From Oppiella nova (Eukaryota; Arthropoda; Arachnida; Sarcoptiformes; Oppiidae): DNA of 28,791 nt. Within the stretch, counting starts at the first letter, position 1. Each line of letters opens with the position of its first letter. Position numbers and translations under genes: made by a program. Where the stretch lies: assembly GCA_905397405.1 (NCBI GenBank), contig CAJPVJ010000303.1, positions 1 through 28,791 on the forward strand, given 5' to 3'. This document shows, in pieces, positions 21,513 to 28,791 of this stretch. The notes beneath the pieces were generated by a model that worked only from the letters and a program-made list of their open reading frames with translations, searched no databases and had not been told where the DNA came from.

Positions 21513-24500
21513 TGTGATATAATTTAGTTTAGATTGACATGAAGTATGAGTTAATACAATAGAAATTGAAAGCAATGTTAATTATACAAAATGTTATCAA
21601 CCCTTCGAGTTGTTAAGAGTTTCAAGAAGTGTAACAAATGTATGGAAACCTAATATTAAGCCATAAGTGACAAATCATAAATGGGAAAGTAAACTAAAAC
21701 TCCAGACTACAGTTCCCGTTAATGTTACGGTCGAGTGATTTATGAAAAACTAATTAAAATATTACTCAAGGAAATAGACAGTTGAGTATATGTCTTATTA
21801 TATAAACAACTTAATTAGGCGTTTAATATAACATAAATCTCCACACAACTCTGTATGTTACGTTTGTTAATGACAATCTCAATACGTCTATTTATAACTA
21901 ATGATTATTTTGTTTTCAAATTGGGTTCAATTTATTATATGTGTAATTATGTTTTGTTTCACTGTATTGAAATGTATATCTCTTATAATAATACAATGAA
22001 TATGTATATCGTTTTTGTTCACTAATGTAATTGTTTTGCCAATTTGTAACTACAATTGATGCATATAATGATTATTTGCAAAATATGAAAATCTTTTTTG
22101 TGTCTAATTATTTGTATTCATTTAACATTTGTGTTAACATACGAATAAAATTTATTTGCTATTGAGGTTTACTTTCATATCTGTATCGTTAGTATTACAT
22201 AAAACAAATATAAAAATAGTCAAAGAATCCAATGACATAATCCCTGTGACATTGGTTGCGACCCATAAGTACATCAAACTCTCTCTCTCTCTCTCTCTCC
22301 CTCTCTCTCCCTCTCTCTCTCTCTCTCTCGCAAGTTATCAGAGTTTTAATTACATTTATAATATAAGCCATAAATCAATGACTGAATCCTTGATTACACT
22401 TTCATTCAGAGACTGATTTGACTGACAATTAAGTGAACAGTATTTTGAAATACTTTTAAGTACTTTGAGACCAAACCTTTAATTAATTCACCAAATATTG
22501 AATAACTCAATGAATCACTAGTTTTATGGTAATTTGATAATTATTAAATACTTTTTATTGCTAATTTATATCTTTAATTACATTCAATTTAACTTTTATT
22601 GAGTTCAATATTTATAGCCACTACTGAATGTACTTAAAGTGCATATATAGTAGACATTAAAATAAAATAAAATCAACTATCACATGTGATATAAGGGTTC
22701 AAGAATTAAATAAACGTATAATTTAATAAATCATATAAATAGCACAATAGTAGCAAAAATTCCCATAATTTTGTATAAATAACAAAAAACTATTGCTTCA
22801 CAAACATGAGGAAAATGTAGTGAAAAAATCATTTTATTTTGTTATCACTGACTATGGATTGTGTAATGAATTCCCATAAATGTTTGGAAACACAAGATTT
22901 TGAGTTTAAGTTGTCATACGAATAATAAAACTAATATTTTGCAAAATGTGTTCAAAAACCTACAAAAAAATAAATCCTAAAATGAATATTTCTTACGAAA
23001 AAAGATTTTTTTTAGAAAAATATTATTCAATACACAATGTGTCGAAAGCCTTGACGCTAAAGCAATATTAAGTTATTATTGTATTTGATTTGTGAAAATA
23101 TAAATTTATTTATTTATTTATCTATGAATTCCATTATAATATAGAGTACACTATTGGCAGCGAATTGTATTCAAATGAATGCACAAAAATTATGTTCAAA
23201 GCTGTTTAAACATACAATTTATTTGTTTTGATTACTTCCCAAATACACACAGTTTTCAGCGTATAGGTGCGAAAACCAAATAAATAATAGCTTTCGAGGC
23301 TATGAATTAGAATAACAACTAAAAAAGTTTTTTAAAGTTTCATGTAAAACTTTTTGTTTGAAAATATTTTTGGCAATTTCAATGCGAGTATGTATTTTTC
23401 AGTTTTATAGCAATAAATGTTATGTTTCTCAATGCAAAGTGCATTTAATCCACAAAATCTTATTTCCATTAAATGTTTTTCAAACCTTCAAACAATGAAA
23501 AAGCTTTTTGGTCTCTCACCTGGAAATGCATTTTCTCTCACTATTTGTTTATTTTATTAAAATGTTTATTCAATTATTGAAATCACATTAAATACACGAC
23601 AATTAACAACATATTTATGCAATACTCATGTAATCCATTAATTGGTTTTTAAGAAATATTTAATACTTATAAGTATATTATGAAAGCGAGCATTACTTCA
23701 GACTTATTAACAAACTTTTTCACAACGAATAGCATATAAATGACTGGAAAAGTGAGGTTTCAATTAAAATCTATACATCACTTAACCATCAATTAGTGGT
23801 TACGTAATCCGCAAACACTATAAGCACTCAATTATACGCCAAAAACATATATTTATTTTATTAATGCAATTATGCAACCACTTGACTAATACTTATCTCA
23901 CGTTCCCAATGGGCACCTGTAGCACGGACTACCATTCCCATATCGCAAGTGATATCTGTGAGGACATGCTTTTGCGCCAAACCTCAGACAAAGAAATTGT
24001 TCTGCGATTGTGTCCTAAACGACGACCTCATCGACGACCAGAATATCGATGACCAGAAGGTGACACTCGTTAGGCTGTATTACGCCATAGCTGTTGGCAG
24101 ACACGGATGGAAAGTGGAGTTCCTGTCGCTCCAGACTGACACTAATGCTCACGGGGACAGTGCCCTGTTCAATTATATTAGACGCATTCGTGATATTATA
24201 GATGGTTAGTTTGAAAACAAAATTTCATTCAATGGTATGTCTGTATGTCTGAGAAAAAACTTAAATTTTATTAAAAAGGCTATAAAAGACCGAAACGTCT
24301 ATTGGTTTTCGTGAACCCATTCGGTGGTCACCGGAAGGCCCGTAAGATATATGAGAACCGAGTGCTACCGGTGTTGAAGTTGGCGTCCATTGACGTGGAC
24401 TGCATTGTGACCGAACGGGCCAATCACGCCCGAGACATCCTACTGGACCCCACTGTGCGGGTCACCTCATACGACGGAGTGGTGTGCGTGGGAGGGGACG

Positions 24501-25657
24501 GTATGTTTGCCGAACTACTAAACGGCGTACTCATACGTACCCAACGGGACAATGGGATCAACTGGTCGTCGATCGACAGTACCCTAAAACCCCCCAAAAT
24601 CCCGTTTGGAGTCATACCCGCCGGCTCTACGGACGCCGTGGCCTACGCCACCACTGGAGTCAACTGTCCCGTCACCTCTACGGTGGCCATTGTGTTGGGC
24701 CGTCGACTCAATATAGACGTCAGTGCTGTCCACCACAGGGGCGAAGACAAACTGATCCGATACTCGACTTCATTCCTGGGTTACGGCTATTTCGGTGACA
24801 CTATTGCCGATAGTGAGGCCAACAGATGGATGGGTCCCAAGAGGTACGACTGGGCGGGCGTTAAGAAGTTTATTAGTGTAGCTGAGATAAGGCCTCTTTA
24901 GTTCAATACATAGCTTGGGTCGCTACCCAGCGGGTTTCTGTGGTGGCAAACACAGTTGTTCATTACTCAAAAACTAAATGTAAACAAAAGACATTAATTA
25001 AACTGATTATGTGTCCGACAGCTGTGAACAGTGCGCTAAAGCGGCCCTTAAGGTCAGGGATCAGCTCAATGAGGACGACGCCCCCGGTATGAGTGACCCC
25101 TTTCCCCATTTGAATAGTTGTTAATTGATTGCCTTTTTCTACGCCAACCGATAGCCTGTATATCAATTAGAGGCAAATTCCTGGCGATAAATGCGGCGAC
25201 ACTGACATGTAGGTGTCGTATGACTAAGAATGGAATCTCTCCCGGTGCCCATTTGGGTAACGGGTGCACCGATCTGATCCTCGTGTCCCAGTGCTCTCGA
25301 CTCGATTATCTCAAATACCTGCTCCGCACTGCCCTTTCATCCAAAAGTCCGGTCAGTAAAGCTCTCTCTCTCTCTGTCTCTCTCTCTCTCTCTCTCACTC
25401 ACTCTCTCATACCAATTATAATACATATGCACCTGTAGTTTGATCTGAACTTCGTGGACGTCTATCGTGTCCGTGAGTTTGAGTTCAACCCAATCGTTGG
25501 GCCCAACAATCGCCACAACACTGCGCCCACCCGTCAGCCCCTGTCTGCGAGTGTGTGGAACTGCGACGGAGAGGTCGTGGACGAGGCGGCCATACATGTC
25601 AAAGTGCACTGTCAGCTCATATCGCTGTTTGCCACCGGCATCGAGAGTCAGAGATAA
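15121..25657 (+). CDS. CERK: Ceramide kinase (CERK), six exons with an 8.6-kb first intron
   Basis: Exons: 15121-15316, 23923-24204, 24279-24954, 25022-25086, 25155-25351 and 25439-25657; all phases match. CERK phosphorylates ceramide to ceramide-1-phosphate. Exons 1-2 encode a diverged PH-like region (GKKCRF; IPISQVISV; LVRLYYAIAVGRHGWKVEFL). Exon 3 holds the diacylglycerol-kinase-type catalytic core: VFVNPFGGHRKA, VCVGGDGMFAELLNG, PAGSTDAVAYAT and GYGYFGDTIADSE. Later exons give GKFLAINAATLTC, GAHLGNGCTDLIL, VDVYRVREFEF, WNCDGEVVDEAAI and VHCQLISLFATGIE, each with a clear human counterpart. Oddity: exon 3 contains two in-frame TAGs (24899, 24911). A 36-bp GT-AG segment (24878-24913) removes both in frame, giving 532 residues (human 537). 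The CERK Cys motif near the exon 3/4 join is only partly seen (HCEQC). Exon 1 is linked by phase and weak similarity alone. Confidence 0.85.
16346..16400 (+). repeat. Left arm of a perfect 55-bp inverted repeat
   Basis: Exact reverse complement of 17479-17533, about 1.08 kb away, inside the first ceramide kinase intron. It ends in AATAGAGAG. Confidence 0.95.
17437..17590. repeat. Two (CT)n microsatellites flanking an inverted-repeat arm
   Basis: CT-rich tracts at about 17437-17484 and 17535-17590 bracket the right arm of the 55-bp inverted repeat. The first begins with a short TCTG run. Confidence 0.95.
17479..17533 (-). repeat. Right arm of the perfect 55-bp inverted repeat
   Basis: Exact reverse complement of 16346-16400. 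CT dinucleotide tracts lie on both sides. Confidence 0.95.
18088..19576. repeat. Diverged tandem pair, 757 and 731 bp
   Basis: Copy 1 is 18088-18844 and copy 2 is 18846-19576, in direct orientation with one base between. They differ by scattered substitutions and short indels of about 1-10 bases, the largest near 18220-18262. Neither copy has a credible gene; the Lys/Thr-rich minus-strand frame present in both starts at GTG. Confidence 0.93.
20492..20618. repeat. Exact 127-bp direct repeat, copy 1
   Basis: Identical over all 127 bases to 20768-20894, with a 149-bp gap between copies. Flanking bases differ at both ends. Confidence 0.95.
20768..20894. repeat. Exact 127-bp direct repeat, copy 2
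   Basis: Second copy of the repeat at 20492-20618, offset 276 bases, no mismatches. Confidence 0.95.
21134..21169. repeat. (CT)n microsatellite
   Basis: Interrupted CT dinucleotide run in the first ceramide kinase intron. Confidence 0.95.
21471..21511. repeat. (GA)n microsatellite
   Basis: Slightly interrupted GA run in the first ceramide kinase intron, opposite in orientation to the neighbouring CT tracts. Confidence 0.95.
22279..22329. repeat. (CT)n microsatellite
   Basis: CT run with two CC interruptions in the first ceramide kinase intron. Confidence 0.95.
25362..25408. repeat. (CT)n microsatellite in ceramide kinase intron 5
   Basis: A CT run fills about half of the 87-bp intron 25352-25438, just upstream of the acceptor CTGTAG, so it may act as a long polypyrimidine tract. 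Confidence 0.95.
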
Positions 25658-26340
25658 TCAACTGGACGCCGACACAGCTCCAGATGTCACCACCGGAACC
25701 GATGAACAAACTTTTCAACTCTTAATTCAGTTTTTTAATTGCAATACGTTTTACACTTGTTTTGCATTTTATGCCACCCATTCCTACCCCACCCCCTATT
25801 TGTTGATAATTATATTATTTGTTAGTACAGACACTGTTGTTGAGATGCAGGCGCTACGCATAGGCACCTGACCTACAATCGGACATATCGTTACCGAGAA
25901 ATAATGATATTTTGTATCAAACTTTTTAATTATTTTATTTGTTTTTTATAATTTCATTATAATATCCAACACTTCATTTTAAACACACATATATTGCTCA
26001 ACAGTTTTGGCGTTTAAAACAAATTACAACACATTTGTACCGAAATATAAAATATATTTAATTATAAAATACAAAAACAAAAGCTCGAAATATTAAAAAA
26101 AACTCACATTACATTTGTATAACTTTTTACTTATATATTTTTATTAACTGTTTATATAATAAAAATGTTGTGCAAAATGAATGGCAACAAACAATCATTC
26201 AATTCATCGATTAATATATGATTTTTAAGCACAAAAATCAATGTAATTTCAAATGCAATCGACAACTCGTATACATTAGACTTATATTGAATTAGAAGTT
26301 AATAACAAAACGGGAATACATTATACAGTATATTACGGAC
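25658..26340. other. Convergent intergenic region, ceramide kinase / NDUFAF7
   Basis: AT-rich 3' flanks of two convergent genes. A minus-strand AATAAA (plus TTTATT at 26140-26145) may serve NDUFAF7. The frame continuing past the ceramide kinase stop is not credible coding sequence. Confidence 0.5.
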
Positions 26341-28196
26341 TCATACGAAACCGGCGGGCGGTATGGCAGCGAACGTCTCCTTATAATTAGCCGGGAATAC
26401 CGACAAAAACTTATATCTGTCGCCCATATCCTTCAGAAGCATATCGACGCCGCTCTGGAGGTCAGCCTTTTGATCGTCACTCGCCTGACCCATCAGTTGC
26501 TGTCGTTTATCACAAGATATACCAAACAGTCAATCAATACAACCAACAAAACACTAATAATAACCGAAAAACACTTACAGAAAGCCTTAACTCAATGCCG
26601 AGACTCTTAAGGAAGTGCTGTTGAGTGACTGTCCCGAATACAGTCGCCTTGTCTTTGATGTGTTTCTTGAGGTAACCGAAGTCCACATCAGCGGTCAGGT
26701 CGGCAGTGCCCGGCTCTCGCAGGGGGTCCCACATCTGGTGGTCTCTGAAGGCCCGGAATGTGTCTCTATTGGCGTTCGGGTCGTCGTAACCGTAATCGCA
26801 GACCAGAAAACATCCTTTCGTTCAACAAAACAATAGTTAATCACAAAAACCATTCATTTGTCTAATAATTGAATCAATTGATGAGAAAAATGCCTAATAT
26901 TTGTGTAGAAAATCATTAAAATGTTTTTAAAAAAGTGATAAAAACCTGGATTCTTGCGACTGAACCGCGAGATGACCTGATCCATGATGAGTGCCGCCTG
27001 TGGACACACCTCCAGATTGTCTGACTGTATGTTGGCGCCATCGATGAACATCTTGGAGGCGGGGGTGGCGTTGTTGGCGATAATGTAACGCAATTCGCCG
27101 TTTGGGTCGCAATCGATGAGCACTTCCCGCCACTGACCGGACGGCGATTTCTGAGTCACAACACATATCGCACATCAGACACACCATACATATCAACACA
27201 AACTCTCATAATTACCACAAACTTGTGAACGGGAAGGGCGTCGAGAAACTCGTGCGCGATGTAGGCCGAGAAGCCCGGCTTAGAGCCGATCTGATCCATG
27301 GATCGGTACCACGTGATGGGCAGTCCTGTCTGCGTGAGGGCCGAGTGTCGGAAGTCCTTTTCGCTCTCATTCCGCTCAATGAGACTAACGGTGCCGCATA
27401 TGTTCTGCTCCTGGATTTGCGTCAAATGTGGCGACAATTCAATCAAATGCAAAGAAGTCACGTCTTTTGAGTGCGAGAACTGCGACAACACGCGGCCCAC
27501 GTCTGCCGCCAACGTTCCCCTCCCGGGGCCCAACTCCACCACTCGTAATGGTTTGGGACACCCGTACCGCTGCCACTCATTCAACAGCCATACGGCGATC
27601 AACTGTACGTACGGACCCGTCGTATGCATTGATCGATAGATAAGGGTTGACACCAATTGATACCATCAATAGTATGACAATCATTGCGGTCATAATCAAC
27701 GGATCCAACGAATAGCAATCGTACCATCAATGAGCACAGGGAGGGAACAGACGTGTAATAAGACAAAAGACAGTCAATGGTTAGGCAATCATTTGATGGC
27801 AACGACACAAACCTCGCCGAAGATCTGCGATATCTCTGGCGATGTCGTGAAGTGTCCTTTGGCTCCAAAGACATCGTCCTTCATGTAGAAGCCGGAGATG
27901 GGATGCGTTAACACCATTTGCTGGTATTCGGCGACAGTCATGGGACCCGTCGCTGTGATCTTCTGCACCATTTCCCTCCTCAGCGACAGTTTCTTCTGTT
28001 TTATGTCAGCGGCGGTCGCGGTGTCTGTCTGACGACCGATTGGACTCTGTTTTGATGCCATAATCGACAGACATCTCTGCATCTGGTGTTGCGGTCGACG
28101 GCAACTGTGGTAAGCATTTGTGGTCAACAGTTGTCTCGCAGTCTTTGTGGCAACGGATCCTATCCTCAGTTTAGTGGCCATAAGGAAGCTGTTCAT
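26341..28196 (-). CDS. NDUFAF7: NDUFAF7, mitochondrial arginine methyltransferase for complex I assembly
   Basis: Five exons: 28196-27813, 27602-27216, 27150-26946, 26814-26579 and 26499-26341. All junctions are GT-AG with matching phases (0, 0, 1, 0), giving 456 residues; the human protein is 441. NDUFAF7 (MidA family) symmetrically dimethylates an arginine of NDUFS2 early in complex I assembly in the mitochondrial matrix. Seen: a basic, Ser/Thr-rich N-terminus fitting a mitochondrial presequence; TGPMTVAEY; FTTSPEISQIFGE (116-128); SAM-binding motif VELGPGRGTL (150-159); AHEFLDALPVHKF (244-256); GQWREVLID; EVCPQAALI; VCDYGYDD; PGTADLTADVDF; and QQHFLKSLGIELRL. Each has a direct human counterpart. 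The start at 28196 is the first ATG; a second (MATK) lies five codons on. Introns are 210, 65, 131 and 79 bp. The C-terminal exon is shorter and more diverged than in human. Confidence 0.92.
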
Positions 28197-28791
28197 GACT
28201 TCTTCGGCGGTGATATCTGGCCACCGTTAATGTGATTGTCGTCGCGATTGGTATGACTGGATCTGATGGCAAACTTGTCGACCAAATCAAGTGATGTTTG
28301 TTTCACTGGTTTTTGTTTTCCAAACACTAATCAAAACAATAAAAATGTTTTGTTTATGCAGTCATTCAGGGGTTTGAGCCATTCATATATGGCGTTACGT
28401 TTCATAACACAAATAAAACCCTTTGACTGTAAATGAAATTCATTATGAATAAGAAAGTACCATTTTAATTCAGATAATTTTTTTAATTTAAAAATAAATA
28501 TTTAAAATTAATATATTTATTATCAGGGCAATTTAATTTATTAGTTTGATTAAATTTTACGTTAAATTTTTGAACACAAAAGGGACACCCCTTTCATAGC
28601 AAATCCCCACTCATGTTGTATCTGTTGTATGTGTAGCCAATATGCCCCCAACCCATGTAATGTGTACGTCATGTATGAGTGGAGTATAATGTTGTAAATA
28701 AAAGTTACGTGACTTTGAACACGTGATAAGCATTGCATACAATGCGTGCATATATTGTATGAAAATGAATCCTTTGCTACATATTTGCACA
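28197..28791. other. 5' flank of NDUFAF7 and AT-rich spacer
   Basis: The presumed NDUFAF7 promoter lies at the left end. No gene is seen. A plus-strand AATAAA at 28697-28702 has no visible coding sequence before it. Confidence 0.5.

Larger units (their letters stand above)
15317..23922 (+). other. Giant first intron of ceramide kinase
   Basis: About 8.6 kb from the GTGAGT donor at 15317 to the CTGTAG acceptor ending at 23922, in a window where almost all other introns are under 250 bp. AT-rich throughout. It holds five CT/GA dinucleotide tracts, a 55-bp inverted repeat, the 757/731-bp tandem pair and the exact 127-bp repeat. No convincing nested gene, tRNA or transposase is seen. Patches at 20640-20770 and 20940-21350 are less AT-rich and unexplained. 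Confidence 0.6.

Noticed and set aside
1-28791. CRISPR array, tRNA/rRNA genes, transposase or integrated virus
   Set aside because: No regularly spaced repeats, cloverleaf, rRNA core, transposase motif or viral gene was seen on reading both strands; a tRNAscan or repeat-library search could still find weak cases.

Overview
The window is nuclear DNA of a small-genome animal. Coding exons are GC-balanced, spacers are very AT-rich, and most introns are 57-87 bp with GT-AG ends. Homology points to an arthropod, possibly a chelicerate or mite; this is inferred from gene content and intron size and is not proven by any single marker. There are no bacterial, CRISPR or viral features.

Layout. Minus strand from the left: a testis-specific-type serine/threonine kinase (323-1213); an acidic, Ser-rich protein with a dual-lipidation N-terminus (1801-2708); a two-exon gene joining a ZAD-like Cys finger to a C-terminal region of unknown function (3339-4946); and a 23-finger C2H2 protein that looks like ZNF236 (5203-9418). 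Plus strand: mitochondrial ribosomal protein mS23 (9700-10275), head-to-head with the zinc-finger gene, then a four-helix membrane protein (10506-11168). Minus strand: nuclear cap-binding subunit CBP20/NCBP2 (11564-12224). Plus strand: ceramide kinase CERK (15121-25657), whose first intron is about 8.6 kb. Minus strand: the complex I assembly methyltransferase NDUFAF7 (26341-28196). These are mostly housekeeping genes (mRNA cap binding, mitochondrial translation, complex I assembly, sphingolipid phosphorylation); no operon-like or defence system is visible.

The most striking structure is a set of local direct duplications of nearly one size. Three are head-to-tail with a period of exactly 128 bp (2038-2295, 11598-11852, 12228-12483). 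A fourth is an exact 127-bp repeat spaced 276 bp apart (20492/20768). Two fall inside coding exons, shift the frame and truncate the proteins; taking one unit away arithmetically restores the expected length in both. The shared 127/128 length suggests unmerged k=127 assembly overlaps between near-identical haplotypes rather than biology. A diverged 757/731-bp tandem pair (18088-19576) may have a similar origin.

Other points of interest: two in-frame TAG codons in ceramide kinase exon 3 that a 36-bp GT-AG segment would remove; a perfect 55-bp inverted repeat spanning 1.2 kb of the large intron; and (CT/GA)n tracts found only in and around the ceramide kinase gene.
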